Assembly: GCF_004023665.1 (NCBI RefSeq) | Contig: NZ_SAUF01000005.1 | Span: forward strand, 496,001-560,000 | Origin: Afifella aestuarii | GTDB lineage: Bacteria > Pseudomonadota > Alphaproteobacteria > Rhizobiales > Afifellaceae | DNA length: 64,000 nt | Reading direction: 5' to 3' | Shown here: one piece after another, positions 18,788 to 27,589 of the stretch | Position numbering within the stretch: position 1 is the stretch's first letter | Layout: the number at the start of each line of letters is the position of its first letter | Made by a program: the position numbers and the translations under genes | Notes under the pieces: generated by a model | Seen by the model: the letters and a program-made list of their open reading frames with translations, nothing else | Database searches by the model: none | Told to the model about the DNA's origin: nothing

Positions 18788-20329
18788 TCAGTTCGGCAGG
18801 GCGAGGCAGGAGAAGGACTTGCGCTTCAAGCTTGCGCAGGCAGCGCGCGCTTCGTTCTTTCCGGAAAAGCCGGCGAAGCGGGCGCGGTAGAGCGTCTCAC
18901 CGCTCTTCTCGACCGGCTGCGTGAACGGGGTCGCCGAGGCGAGCACTGTTCCACCATTGCGCTTGGCTTTGTCGAGGAGGGTGCGTGCGCCTTCCTCGCT
19001 CGGCGTCGCACCGATCTGGATGTGCCATCCGCCAGGCGCAAGGCGCGGTTCCGAATAGCCCTTGCGGGTCCGGACCGAAACGAGCGGCTCTTCGTCTGCT
19101 GCACCTTCAGCGGTGTGCAAGGCGGGTTGCCCGAGAGCTGCGGCGCGGCGGTCTGCCATCCGCGTGAGGGCGGCAATCGGATCTTCTCCGGCAGTGTCGG
19201 ATGCATAGGCGAGGCGAGCGACCTCCGTCGCCTCCTCGATGCGTGCGGCGATCGGATCGTAGCCGCTTGCGAGCTGCCGCGGCGCTGCGGGCCTGTTGGC
19301 CGGGGCCGAGACTGCGAGGATCGCGGCCTGCGCTGAGTCACCGCTGCTGATGCCGGGAGCGGCCGAAGCAAACGCCATCGTAGGTGCGAGTGCGGGCCGT
19401 GCATGCGGAAGCCGCGACGGCTCGGGAACATGCGCAACGACCATCGGCGCGGTCCGGAGGCCAGGCTTGGCATCGTCGAGGTAACGATGGATGAGATCGA
19501 CCATATGAGCGTTTCGGGAGGCGCCGCTGCGTCCGCCCATCACCACGGCGATGATATGGCGACCGTCGCGCTCAACCGACGTGACGAGGTTGAAGCCCGA
19601 GTCACGAGTGTAGCCGGTCTTGATACCGTTCATGCCGTTCACCTTGCCGAGAAGGTGATTGGTGTTGCGGTATGTGCGTCCCTTCCAGGTGAAGGTGCGG
19701 GTGCCGAAATATTTGAAATAGCGGGGGAAGCGATCGTGGAGCGCGAGGCCGAGGCGGGCCATGTCGTGCGCGGTGGTCATCTGTTCGGAGTTGGGCAGGC
19801 CGTTCGCCGTGCGAAAGGTGGTGGAGATCATTCCGAGGCTATGGGCTTTCGAGGTCATCTTTCGGGCGAAAGCCGCTTCGGAGCCCGAGATGTTCTCAGC
19901 CACGACCACTGCGACGTCGTTTGCCGACTTCACGCAGAGAGCCTTGATGGCATCTTCGACCCGGATCGTCTGGCCCGGGCGCAAGCCGAGCTTGGAAGGC
20001 GGACGGCTTGCCGCTTCCTTGGAAACCTTGAGCTGGCTGTTGAGGCTGAGACGACCGCTGTCGAGCTCCTCGAAGAGGAGGTAGAGGGTCATCATCTTCG
20101 TCAGGGATGCAGGATAACGCAGCTCATCGGCGCGATCCTCATAAAGGATACGCCCAGTCTTCGCGTCCATCACGAGACCAGCGTATTTCTCATTGGCCGA
20201 GGCGCTGCCTGCGAACGCAACAAGGAAAACCGCCACGGCAATGGTCACCCATGTGCCCGAGCGCAAGATTCCTTCGACCGGATTTAGACGACCCTGTCTC
20301 AATTTTGACCCCACTGACGTCAGCCGCAC
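18788..20329 (-). CDS. D-alanyl-D-alanine carboxypeptidase (PBP5/6 type) with SPOR domain
   Basis: Penicillin-binding serine peptidase that trims the terminal D-Ala from peptidoglycan stem peptides in the periplasm. A signal segment (about residues 25-45, VTIAVAVFLVAFAGSASA) is followed by the peptidase S11 domain with the catalytic SLTK (S75, K78), the SAN motif (VKSANDVAVV) and KTGYT. A Pro/Ala-rich linker and a C-terminal SPOR domain (about 430-510, GWHIQIGATPSEEGARTLL) follow; SPOR binds denuded glycan at the septum, so a division role is likely. It has 513 residues; the first 20 could be shorter if a later start is used. Confidence 0.93.
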   Translation of the reverse strand: MRLTSVGSKLRQGRLNPVEGILRSGTWVTIAVAVFLVAFAGSASANEKYAGLVMDAKTGRILYEDRADELRYPASLTKMMTLYLLFEELDSGRLSLNSQLKVSKEAASRPPSKLGLRPGQTIRVEDAIKALCVKSANDVAVVVAENISGSEAAFARKMTSKAHSLGMISTTFRTANGLPNSEQMTTAHDMARLGLALHDRFPRYFKYFGTRTFTWKGRTYRNTNHLLGKVNGMNGIKTGYTRDSGFNLVTSVERDGRHIIAVVMGGRSGASRNAHMVDLIHRYLDDAKPGLRTAPMVVAHVPEPSRLPHARPALAPTMAFASAAPGISSGDSAQAAILAVSAPANRPAAPRQLASGYDPIAARIEEATEVARLAYASDTAGEDPIAALTRMADRRAAALGQPALHTAEGAADEEPLVSVRTRKGYSEPRLAPGGWHIQIGATPSEEGARTLLDKAKRNGGTVLASATPFTQPVEKSGETLYRARFAGFSGKNEARAACASLKRKSFSCLALPN

Positions 20330-20474
20330 GGGAGCCTATGACGCCGTTACCCCTTGATCCTCCGTGCTTATGCTTGCCCCAAGCTAGGAGGAGCGTCGTT
20401 ACCGGACGGTAAACAGACGCCATTTTGATTGCACTGAATTGCGTGCGAATGGCAACCGGGCGGGAGCCTTTTTC

Positions 20475-20519
20475 ATGTTGCGTTGCAACATATCGCTTGC
20501 GAATTTTGTGCGATGCACA
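20475..20519. promoter_or_regulatory. Two TGC-N3-GCA palindromes upstream of the phasin (candidate PhaR operators)
   Basis: Site 1 is ATGTTGC-GTT-GCAACAT (20475-20491), a perfect 7-3-7 inverted repeat. Site 2 is TGTGC-GAT-GCACA (20507-20519), a perfect 5-3-5 repeat. Both share the TGC-N3-GCA core and their centres are 30 bp apart, about three helical turns, on the same DNA face. The polyhydroxyalkanoate repressor PhaR of Paracoccus and relatives binds TGC-rich palindromes of this kind before phasin genes. The identity of the regulator is inferred. Confidence 0.45.
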
Positions 20520-20589
20520 TATATGGAAGTCACGCACCAGCGGAGCCGGACGATGGGCCCGTGTAGCGCCACTTACTTGGGGGTTTGTG

Positions 20590-20919
20590 ATGACCAACGC
20601 ATTTGAAGATTTGCAGAAAATGAGCACGCTCGGCATGGATAAAGCGATGCAGAGCTTCGGTTTGGTGTCGAAGCGGATGCAGGCCATTGCCGCGGAGACG
20701 GCGGACTATTCCAAGAAGTCGTTCGAGGATACGGCGGCTCACGTGGAAAGCCTGATGGGCGTCAATTCGCTCGACAAAGCGATCGAAGCCCAGACGCAAT
20801 ATGCCCGGTCGAGCTACGAGGGTGCTGTTGCTCAGGCGACCCGCATCGGCGAGCTCTACGTTGACCTCGCCCGCGACATGATCAAGCCGTTCGAGGACTT
20901 CGCCGCAAAGCGCGCCTGA
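20590..20919 (+). CDS. Phasin family protein
   Basis: 109 residues, mainly amphipathic alpha helix (MTNAFEDLQKMSTLGMDKAM, then AIAAETADYSKKSFEDTAAH and AQTQYARSSYEGAVAQATRIGELYVDLARDM). This is the phasin_2 pattern of proteins coating polyhydroxyalkanoate granules. ATG 20590 follows a GGGGGTTTGTG sequence; the longer in-frame extension covers the operators and is not coding. Expression is probably controlled by the paired palindromes at 20475-20519. A terminator follows. No pha synthase genes are in the window. Confidence 0.88.
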   Translation: MTNAFEDLQKMSTLGMDKAMQSFGLVSKRMQAIAAETADYSKKSFEDTAAHVESLMGVNSLDKAIEAQTQYARSSYEGAVAQATRIGELYVDLARDMIKPFEDFAAKRA

Positions 20920-20946
20920 ACGAGGCTCCAGACTTTCCAGTCTCTC

Positions 20947-20973
20947 AAAGCCCGGCCTTGGTCGGGCTTTTTT
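20947..20973 (+). terminator. Intrinsic terminator of the phasin gene
   Basis: Stem AAAGCCCG (20947-20954) / CGGGCTTT (20963-20970) closed by a short GCCTTGGT top, followed by TTTTTT (20968-20973). Confidence 0.88.
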
Positions 20974-20990
20974 GTTGCTCGGTTTGTGCC

Positions 20991-21035
20991 GGGGCATGTC
21001 GCCTGTGACATGTCCCACGCGACCGGGCGTTTTTT
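20991..21035 (+). terminator. Second hairpin plus T-run between phasin and clpS
   Basis: Stem GGGGCATGTC (20991-21000) / GACATGTCCC (21007-21016), 10 bp with one G-U pair. Thirteen bases later comes a second T-run (TTTTTT, 21030-21035) preceded by CCGGGCG. GCCCGG of the first terminator could also pair with CCGGGC at 21023-21028. It is either a backup terminator or the 3' end of a short transcript. Confidence 0.45.
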
Positions 21036-21148
21036 ATTTCCTGCATCTCCACCCCTACCCACCGCCCCATTACGGCTCTAACATTCTAGCCGTGCCTACC
21101 TAAATAAGGCTGGCAGGAGGGTATGATCAGGGGAGACCGAGGCGTTTC

Positions 21149-21484
21149 ATGGCCAAAGACGACCGCGACGATTCCGGCAACAAAAATGGCACCGGGACGG
21201 TTGTCGTCACGAAGACGAAGCCGAAAACCCAGCGTCCGAACCTCTATCGCGTCCTTCTCCTGAACGACGATTACACGCCGATGGAGTTCGTCGTGCACGT
21301 CTTGATGCGTTTCTTCCAGAAGAACCAGGAAGCAGCGACGCAGATCATGCTTCACGTGCACAACAACGGCGTCGGCGAGTGCGGCGTGTTCACTTACGAG
21401 GTGGCAGAGACAAAAGTGACTCAGGTGATGGACTTTGCACGCCAGCACCAGCATCCTCTGCAATGCGTAATGGAAAAGAAGTAG
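21149..21484 (+). CDS. clpS: ClpS, N-end-rule adaptor of ClpAP
   Basis: 111 residues. It binds proteins with bulky hydrophobic N-termini and hands them to ClpA. A disordered charged N-terminal extension of about 30 residues precedes the core [20 protein letters not shown], with the Asn-Asp-Asp and Met of the N-degron pocket, and [23 protein letters not shown] 21149 has GAGG six bases upstream. The leader contains inverted repeats ACGGCT (21072-21077) / AGCCGT (21088-21093). It is followed by clpA; the bpt gene at 50546-51292 makes substrates for this adaptor. Confidence 0.96.
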   Translation: MAKDDRDDSGNKNGTGTVVVTKTKPKTQRPNLYRVLLLNDDYTPMEFVVHVLMRFFQKNQEAATQIMLHVHNNGVGECGVFTYEVAETKVTQVMDFARQHQHPLQCVMEKK

Positions 21485-21513
21485 CGAACGGAGTCGATCG
21501 GAAGGGCTATAAC

Positions 21514-23931
21514 GTGCCATCATTTTCCCGCTCACTGGAGCTGGCGCTGCACAGAGCGCTCGCTTCCGCAAACGAACGTAGTCAGGAATACGCAACGCTT
21601 GAGCATCTGCTCTTGGCGCTCGTCGATGACAAAGACGCCGCCGCCGTCATGCGCGCTTGCGGTGTCGATCTGGACCGGTTGAAAGCTGATCTGACGGAAT
21701 ACGTCGATACAGAGCTTGCCAACCTCGTGAGCCAGACGGAGGACGATTCAAAGCCGACAGCCGGCTTCCAACGCGTCATCCAGCGTGCCGTCATCCACGT
21801 TCAATCCTCCGGCCGTGAAGAAGTGACGGGAGCCAATGTGCTCGTTGCGATCTTCGCGGAGCGTGAGAGCCATGCGGCCTATTTCCTGCAAGAGCAGGAT
21901 ATGACGCGCTACGACGCGGTGAATTATATCTCGCACGGCATTGCGAAACGTCCCGGCCTTTCGGAGCCGCGGCCGTCGAAGGGCGCTCCGGAGACCCCGG
22001 GAAAGGCCGCGCCGGACGAGGAAGGCGAGGCTTCCGCCGGCAATGCGCTCGACGCCTGGTGCGTCAACCTCAACGAAAAAGCGATCCGCGGGAAAATCGA
22101 CCCCCTGATCGGCCGCGAAGGCGAGGTGCGGCGTACCATCCAGGTCCTTTGCCGTCGCTCGAAGAACAACCCGCTCTATGTCGGCGATCCCGGCGTCGGC
22201 AAGACGGCCATAGCCGAGGGGCTGGCCAAGCGCATCGTGGAAGGCAATGTGCCGGACGTTCTCAAGGACGCCACGATCTTTGCGCTCGACATGGGCGCTC
22301 TCCTTGCTGGCACGCGGTATCGCGGCGACTTCGAGGAGCGTCTGAAGCAGGTCATCAAGGAGATCGAGGCGTTTCCGGGCGCGGTGATGTTCATCGACGA
22401 GATCCACACTGTGATCGGTGCGGGTGCCACGTCGGGCGGCGCGATGGATGCGTCGAACCTCTTGAAGCCGGCTCTGGCTTCCGGTTCGATCCGCTGCATC
22501 GGCTCCACCACCTACAAGGAATATCGCCAGTTCTTCGAGAAGGACCGGGCGCTTGTCCGGCGCTTCCAGAAGATCGACGTGAACGAGCCTTCGATCCCAG
22601 ACACCGTCGACATCCTCAAAGGCCTGAAGCCTTATTTCGAGGAGCATCACGAGGTTCGCTACACCAACGATGCCATCCGCACGGCGGTGGAGCTCTCGGC
22701 CCGCTATATCAACGACCGCAAGCTCCCTGACAAAGCGATCGATGTCATCGACGAGAGCGGTGCCTCGCAGAAGCTGATGCCGGAGAGCCGGCGCAAGAAG
22801 CTGATTGGCGTGAAGGAGATCGAATCCACGATCGCGACCATGGCGCGGATTCCGCCGAAGTCGGTCTCGAAGGACGATGCGGAGGTGCTCCAGCATCTGG
22901 AGACCAACCTGAAGCGCGTCGTGTTCGGGCAGGAGCAGGCGATCGAAGCGCTTTCCTCGGCGATCAAGCTCGCACGTGCGGGCCTGCGCGAACCGGAGAA
23001 GCCGATCGGCAACTACCTCTTCTCCGGCCCGACCGGCGTCGGCAAGACGGAAGTGGCGCGTCAGCTCGCGGATCTGCTCGGTGTGCATCTCCTGCGTTTC
23101 GACATGTCGGAATATATGGAACGGCACACCGTCTCGCGTCTGATTGGTGCGCCTCCAGGCTATGTCGGCTTCGATCAGGGCGGTATCCTGACGGATGGCA
23201 TCGACCAGCACCCGCATTGCGTGCTCCTGCTCGACGAGATCGAGAAGGCGCACCCGGATATCTTCAATATCCTTCTGCAGGTGATGGATCACGGCAAGCT
23301 GACCGATCACAACGGCAAACAGGTCGACTTCCGCAACGTCATCCTCATCATGACGACCAATGCGGGAGCCGCCGATCTCGCCAAGCCGGCGATCGGCTTT
23401 GCATCGAGCAAGCGCACCGGCGACGACGAGGAGGCGATCAACCGCCTGTTCACGCCGGAATTCCGCAACCGTCTCGACGCGACGATCGCGTTCGGCTCGC
23501 TGCCCCCGGCGGTGGTCAACATGATCGTGCAGAAGTTTATTCTGCAGCTTGAGGCACAGCTTGCCGATCGCGGCGTCACCTTCGAGCTCGACGAGGCGGC
23601 CACGACCTGGCTTGCCGAGAACGGCTACGACGAACGCATGGGCGCTCGCCCGCTTGGCCGCCTCATCCAGGAGGTGATCAAAAAGCCTCTGGCCGAAGAG
23701 GTGCTGTTCGGGCGCTTGCAGAAGGGCGGCATCGTCAAGGTGACGGTTGAGGAGAAGGAAGACGGGACCTCGGGCCTGAAGCTCGAATCGATCCCGGACG
23801 AAAATGCCCGGCCGAAGCCGAAGCCCGCGTTGAAGAGCAAGAGTTCGACCAAGCGTACCAAGGCCGAAAGCAAGAAACCGCCGAAGAAGGGCGGAGGCTC
23901 GGTGCCGAGCGTGCCATTGAAAGTGGAGTAA
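21514..23931 (+). CDS. clpA: ClpA, AAA+ unfoldase of the ClpAP protease
   Basis: Hexameric ATPase that unfolds substrates into ClpP. The double Clp-N repeat starts [21 protein letters not shown]. The D1 Walker A is GDPGVGKT (224-231) with VMFIDEIHT as Walker B; the D2 Walker A is [16 protein letters not shown] with [21 protein letters not shown]. The C-terminal IGF loop for ClpP docking is present as [10 protein letters not shown] Lys/Pro-rich tail of about 35 residues ends the protein. The GTG at 21514, eight bases after GAAGGG, matches the family N-terminus and gives 805 residues; a longer ATG start at 21463 would overlap clpS. Confidence 0.96.
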   Translation: MPSFSRSLELALHRALASANERSQEYATLEHLLLALVDDKDAAAVMRACGVDLDRLKADLTEYVDTELANLVSQTEDDSKPTAGFQRVIQRAVIHVQSSGREEVTGANVLVAIFAERESHAAYFLQEQDMTRYDAVNYISHGIAKRPGLSEPRPSKGAPETPGKAAPDEEGEASAGNALDAWCVNLNEKAIRGKIDPLIGREGEVRRTIQVLCRRSKNNPLYVGDPGVGKTAIAEGLAKRIVEGNVPDVLKDATIFALDMGALLAGTRYRGDFEERLKQVIKEIEAFPGAVMFIDEIHTVIGAGATSGGAMDASNLLKPALASGSIRCIGSTTYKEYRQFFEKDRALVRRFQKIDVNEPSIPDTVDILKGLKPYFEEHHEVRYTNDAIRTAVELSARYINDRKLPDKAIDVIDESGASQKLMPESRRKKLIGVKEIESTIATMARIPPKSVSKDDAEVLQHLETNLKRVVFGQEQAIEALSSAIKLARAGLREPEKPIGNYLFSGPTGVGKTEVARQLADLLGVHLLRFDMSEYMERHTVSRLIGAPPGYVGFDQGGILTDGIDQHPHCVLLLDEIEKAHPDIFNILLQVMDHGKLTDHNGKQVDFRNVILIMTTNAGAADLAKPAIGFASSKRTGDDEEAINRLFTPEFRNRLDATIAFGSLPPAVVNMIVQKFILQLEAQLADRGVTFELDEAATTWLAENGYDERMGARPLGRLIQEVIKKPLAEEVLFGRLQKGGIVKVTVEEKEDGTSGLKLESIPDENARPKPKPALKSKSSTKRTKAESKKPPKKGGGSVPSVPLKVE

Positions 23932-23940
23932 GACCCTCAA

Positions 23941-23980
23941 AGAGGACGGTGGGCGGCAGGCCCATCGTCCTCTTCTCCAA
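23941..23980 (+). terminator. Terminator-like hairpin after clpA
   Basis: 14-bp stem AGAGGACGGTGGGC (23941-23954) / GCCCATCGTCCTCT (23960-23973), one G-U pair, 5-nt loop, then TCTCC. The stem is very strong but the T-run is short. Confidence 0.65.
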
Positions 23981-24079
23981 AGCGGGCCGGTTCGCCTTCT
24001 GGCGCGCCGGCTTTTCCATGCAGCGCCCGGCGATGTTCCGTCTCGGGACGTTCGCGATCCTCCCGCCATCTCCCGAAGA

Positions 24080-24817
24080 ATGCAGGAGCCAATGCGCGAC
24101 GAAGATACAGGACTGCGCTGGTTCCTGCGCGGAGTGGGCGGCATCGTCTCGGTGCCAGCCTTTATTCTGATGGCGTCTTTTATCGGTTTCGGGGTCTTGT
24201 GCCGGGAATCGGGGATCACTCTCGGGCAGGCCGTCTTCATGACAGGCTTCGTCTGGGCTTTGCCGAGCCAGCTCGTGCTCGTGGGCGCCATGGCGGCTGG
24301 AACATCCGTCGTCGTTGCAGGCGTTGCCGTTGCGCTCTCTGCCATCCGCCTGATGCCGATGACGGCCGCATGGGTGCCACTTGTGCGTGGCCCGAAGACC
24401 CGCAAATGGCAGCTCGTCCTCATGTCTCACTGCGTTGCGGTGACGGCCTGGGTATGGAGCGTGATGCGCCTGCGTGATACGCCGCCGGACAAGCGTGCGG
24501 CCTATTTCGCCGGGTTTGGTGCGACCCTCATCTCCGTGAATGTCTGCATCACTGCGATCAGCTACGTGAGTGCCGCCTCTCTGCCGCCGCTGTTAGCGGC
24601 TGGCCTCTTCTTCCTCACGCCGATGTATTTTTTGACGGCTCTGACGGCCTCTGCGCGCCTTGCCGCCGAGCGTTTCGCGCTCGTCTTTGGGCTTGTGCTG
24701 GGGCCTGTCTTGCGGGCGTCAGGGATTGGCCTCGATCTCCTTTGGGCCGGAGTGATCGGCGGAACTCTCGCCTTTGCAGCCCACAAGCTTCTGCACGCCA
24801 AGCAGGCCGGCTCATGA
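24080..24817 (+). CDS. azlC: AzlC family permease (branched-chain amino acid exporter, large subunit)
   Basis: 245 residues, about seven or eight transmembrane helices. Family features are ASFIGFGVLCRESGITLGQ, TGFVWALPSQLVLV, the SAIRLMPMTAAWVPL segment and FFLTPMYFLTAL. With AzlD it forms a two-component exporter of branched-chain and other amino acids in the inner membrane. The start is either ATG 24080 or ATG 24092; the second has AGGAG only 3 nt upstream, so 24080 is kept. Its TGA overlaps the azlD ATG (ATGA). Confidence 0.88.
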   Translation: MQEPMRDEDTGLRWFLRGVGGIVSVPAFILMASFIGFGVLCRESGITLGQAVFMTGFVWALPSQLVLVGAMAAGTSVVVAGVAVALSAIRLMPMTAAWVPLVRGPKTRKWQLVLMSHCVAVTAWVWSVMRLRDTPPDKRAAYFAGFGATLISVNVCITAISYVSAASLPPLLAAGLFFLTPMYFLTALTASARLAAERFALVFGLVLGPVLRASGIGLDLLWAGVIGGTLAFAAHKLLHAKQAGS

Positions 24818-25158
24818 CGCAAAGCGAGTTTAGCCCGTATCTCTTCATTCTGATCGCCGGCACATGCGCGACAGATATCTGGCGCTGGCTCGGCGTCCTC
24901 GTCGGCGCGCGCCTCAAGGAAGAATCGGACCTTCTCTTATGGGTGCGGGCCGTCGCGACGGCTCTTGTCGCTGGCGTCATCGGCAATCTGATCGTTTCGC
25001 CGAGCGGGGCTCTCGCTGAAGTGCCGCTTTTGATCCGACTGGGGGCGGGCGCTTTTGGCTATGTGGCTTTCTGGTTCGGCCGGAAGAGCGTTCTTGTCGG
25101 AGTGCTCGCCGCAGAGGCGGCGCTGCTCGGCGCCGCCTGGGCTTTCAGCGCTCTGTGA
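24814..25158 (+). CDS. azlD: AzlD family protein (small subunit of amino acid exporter)
   Basis: 114 residues with about four transmembrane helices. It begins MTQSEFSPYLFILIAGTCATDIWRWLGVLV, and IRLGAGAFGYVAFWFGRKSVLVGVLAAEA follows, typical of the AzlD/DUF-type small partner. The 4-bp overlap with azlC implies stoichiometric co-translation. It is tail-to-tail with the HIT gene: its stop (25156-25158) directly abuts the HIT stop at 25159. Confidence 0.88.
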   Translation: MTQSEFSPYLFILIAGTCATDIWRWLGVLVGARLKEESDLLLWVRAVATALVAGVIGNLIVSPSGALAEVPLLIRLGAGAFGYVAFWFGRKSVLVGVLAAEAALLGAAWAFSAL

Positions 25159-25590
25159 TCAAGCTCCACCAAGGGCGGCTTTGATCTTCATCGCCTGCTC
25201 CTGAAGGACGGCCTGATCGGCCATGTCGCCGCTATGCGGCTTCAACTCGACGCCCTCAAAGCGCGGCAGAACGTGGAAGTGCGTGTGGAAAATCACCTGA
25301 CCGCCGGCCGGCTCGGAAAACTGGCTGATCGTCAGGCCATCCGCTTCAAAGGCTTTGACCACGGCGCGGCCGAGCCTTTGCACGGTGGCCATCAGGTTCT
25401 GCAGATCGTTCAGGTCGATATCGAGAATGTTGCGCGACGGCGCCTTCGGAATGACCAGGCAGTGACCGTCGCCACGGGGCATGATGTCCATGATGGCGAG
25501 CGTGTGGTCGTCCTCGAAGAGCTTGATCGCCGGGATCTCGCCGCGGAGGATTTTGGCGAAGACATTGTCGTTGTCGTAGGGCTGGCTCAT
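25159..25590 (-). CDS. HIT-family nucleotide hydrolase/transferase
   Basis: 143 residues. Histidine-triad proteins hydrolyse AMP-linked phosphoramidates or dinucleoside polyphosphates. The HIT fold starts NVFAKILRGEIPAIKLFEDD; the triad is in FHTHFHVLPRFEG. An IMDIMPRGDGHCLVIPKAPS segment with the conserved Pro-x-x-x-x-His-x-Leu-Val-x-Pro follows. ATG 25590 has AAGGAG six bases upstream on the minus strand. It is the last gene of a minus-strand series ridA, glycerophosphodiesterase, DUF482, HIT. Confidence 0.93.
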   Translation of the reverse strand: MSQPYDNDNVFAKILRGEIPAIKLFEDDHTLAIMDIMPRGDGHCLVIPKAPSRNILDIDLNDLQNLMATVQRLGRAVVKAFEADGLTISQFSEPAGGQVIFHTHFHVLPRFEGVELKPHSGDMADQAVLQEQAMKIKAALGGA

Positions 25591-25623
25591 TGCGCGCTCC
25601 TTGAATATGCCGCTGGGCTCGCC

Positions 25624-26799
25624 TCAGGCCTCTCCCTTTCGGAATGGCGTGTGCTCGGCGAGGATGCGATTTTCCAATTCCACGTGTCGCCGCTCGCTTG
25701 CAAGGTAATCCGCTACGGCGCGACGAAATCTCGGTTCGGCGATGAGGTGAGCCGAGTAGGTGGTGACCGGCACGTAGCCTCGGGCGAGCTTGTGGGGTCC
25801 CTGGGCCCCCGCTTCGACGCGCGTGAGCCCATGCGCGAGGGCATAGTCGATCGCCTGATAATAGCAGAGCTCGAAGTGCAGGCAGGGATGCTCTTCGATG
25901 CAGCCCCAATAGCGTCCGTAAAGCGTATCGCTGCCGATGAAGTTGAGCGCGCCCGCGACGTAGCGACCGGCGCGTCTGGCGAGGATCAAGACGATCTGGT
26001 CGGCCATGCGTTCGCCGATCAGCGAGAAGAACCTGCGATTGAGATAAGGGCGGCCCCATTTTCGGGCGCCGGTGTCCATATAAAACTCGAAGAAGGCATC
26101 CCAATGCGCCTCGGTGAGGTCGGCGCCTGAAACCCATTCCACCTCCACGCCGTCTTCGAGGGCGTCGCGGCGTTCCTTCCGGATGCCCTTGCGCTTGCGC
26201 GAGGAGAGGTCGCCCAGAAAATCGTCGAACGTCTCATAGCCGTTGTTCGTCCAGTGAAACTGCTGGTCCGTACGGACGAGGAAGCCGACATCTTCCAGTT
26301 CTGACGCCTCCGCCTCCGGCAGAAAGGTGACATGGGCCGAGGAGGCATCGTGTAGCCGGGTGACTTCGGCAATGCCGGCCGCAAGAATTTGACGCCGCGC
26401 CTCGGCTTCGGGGCCTGGCGCCACGAGAAGACGGCGGCCGGTGACAGGGGTGAAGGGGACGGAGATCTGGATCTTGGGATAGTAGCGGCCGCCCGCGCGC
26501 TCGAACGCATCGGCCCAGCCGTAGTCGAAGACGTATTCGCCCTGCGAGTGGCTTTTCAGATAGCACGGGACGACGCCCCAGACCTCGCTGCTCTCACCGC
26601 CTGCAATGAGGTGACGAGGCGCCCATCCGGTGCGGGCCGTGGCGCAGCCAGCCCGCTCCAGTGCCTCCAGAAAGTCCCAGGACAGGAACGGGTTCACGTC
26701 GGTGCCAGGTGGATTGGCGCAGCGATCCCACGCCAGGCGGTCGATCTCGCGCAAGCCGGAGATCACACGCAGATTGATGGAAGAGGAGCCGTTCTCCAT
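25624..26799 (-). CDS. DUF482/COG3146 GNAT-like protein (FemAB-type fold)
   Basis: 391 residues, annotated in relatives as peptidogalycan biosynthesis/recognition. Family blocks are NPFLSWDFLEALERAGCA, GWAPRHLIA, GVVPCYLKSHSQGEYVFDYGW, KIQISVPFTPVTGRRLL and FLGDLSSRKRKGIRKERR, then EFYMDTGARKWGRPYLNRRFF and the C-terminal VEAGAQGPHKLARGYVP. It is two tandem acyltransferase folds, cytoplasmic. The substrate is unknown. It sits between the glycerophosphodiesterase and the HIT gene (33-bp gap). Confidence 0.85.
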   Translation of the reverse strand: MENGSSSINLRVISGLREIDRLAWDRCANPPGTDVNPFLSWDFLEALERAGCATARTGWAPRHLIAGGESSEVWGVVPCYLKSHSQGEYVFDYGWADAFERAGGRYYPKIQISVPFTPVTGRRLLVAPGPEAEARRQILAAGIAEVTRLHDASSAHVTFLPEAEASELEDVGFLVRTDQQFHWTNNGYETFDDFLGDLSSRKRKGIRKERRDALEDGVEVEWVSGADLTEAHWDAFFEFYMDTGARKWGRPYLNRRFFSLIGERMADQIVLILARRAGRYVAGALNFIGSDTLYGRYWGCIEEHPCLHFELCYYQAIDYALAHGLTRVEAGAQGPHKLARGYVPVTTYSAHLIAEPRFRRAVADYLASERRHVELENRILAEHTPFRKGEA

Positions 26800-26865
26800 G
26801 CGGGCAATGGTAATGCGAAAGAAGGCTGCCGCAATGCCGGGGAGGCAAGAATCGCAAGAAGCGTG

Positions 26866-27585
26866 TCAGGCCAGAAAACCCTCGAACGTGATCTGATCGC
26901 TCCACCTCTCGGCTGTCTCCCGCTGCCTCCGGTTGCGCACGGTCCAGCAGATGAGCGGGTTGTCGGGTGCCGCCTCTCGGAAAAGCGGTGCGAAATGATG
27001 AAGGTCGGCGACCCGGCACGAGGCGAAATCGAGACCCAGTCGCTGGATCGCCGCGATATGGCAATGGCAGGCTGTGACGTTGCCTTCGAGGGTCAGCCCG
27101 AGCGGACGGGTGCGCGTCACCCGCTGCATATCGTGGAGCAAAAAAGGATCGAACGACATGATGGCAAGCGGCCCGTCGTAATCGGCGATGGCTTTTCCGA
27201 TCACTTCCGCAAATCCTGCGTCCCGCGAGGGGATGCTCTTCAGCTCGAGGACGATGGGCACGCGGCCCCCGACGAGCGAGAAGAGGTCGGACAGCCTCGG
27301 GATGGTCTCTTTGGTGCCTGAAAGCCGAAGGGGCACCAGATCCTCCGCCTTCCGGTCGCGAAACGCGCCTTCGGCTCCCGTCATGCGCGCCAGCTCGTCG
27401 TCATGAAAAACCATTGCAACGCCGTCGGCAGAGGGATGCGCATCACATTCGATTCCGTAGCCGTGCTCGATCGCGGCCTCGAAAGCCGCGAGCGAGTTCT
27501 CAGGCCGGCCCTTCGAGACGTCGTGCAGTCCGCGATGGGCGAGGGGAAGCGATGCGATGAACGAGAGGGAGCCGAAACGCGACAT
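26866..27585 (-). CDS. Glycerophosphodiester phosphodiesterase
   Basis: 239 residues. It hydrolyses deacylated phospholipids to glycerol 3-phosphate and an alcohol. GDPD TIM-barrel motifs: LAHRGLHD (catalytic His), ENSLAAFEAAIEHGYGIECDAH (metal-binding Glu and Asp) and VFHDDELARMTG (second catalytic His). No signal peptide, so it is probably cytosolic. ATG 27585 gives the domain without extra N-terminus; the longer upstream frame overlaps ridA and is not conserved. ridA ends 4 bp upstream. Confidence 0.92.
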   Translation of the reverse strand: MSRFGSLSFIASLPLAHRGLHDVSKGRPENSLAAFEAAIEHGYGIECDAHPSADGVAMVFHDDELARMTGAEGAFRDRKAEDLVPLRLSGTKETIPRLSDLFSLVGGRVPIVLELKSIPSRDAGFAEVIGKAIADYDGPLAIMSFDPFLLHDMQRVTRTRPLGLTLEGNVTACHCHIAAIQRLGLDFASCRVADLHHFAPLFREAAPDNPLICWTVRNRRQRETAERWSDQITFEGFLA

Positions 27586-27589
27586 AGCT

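Noticed and set aside
21748-24423. Open frame of 891 codons on the minus strand over clpA
   Set aside because: It is the antisense of the intact, conserved ClpA gene. Its Arg/Asp/His-rich composition is typical of reversed high-GC codons and no domain is visible.
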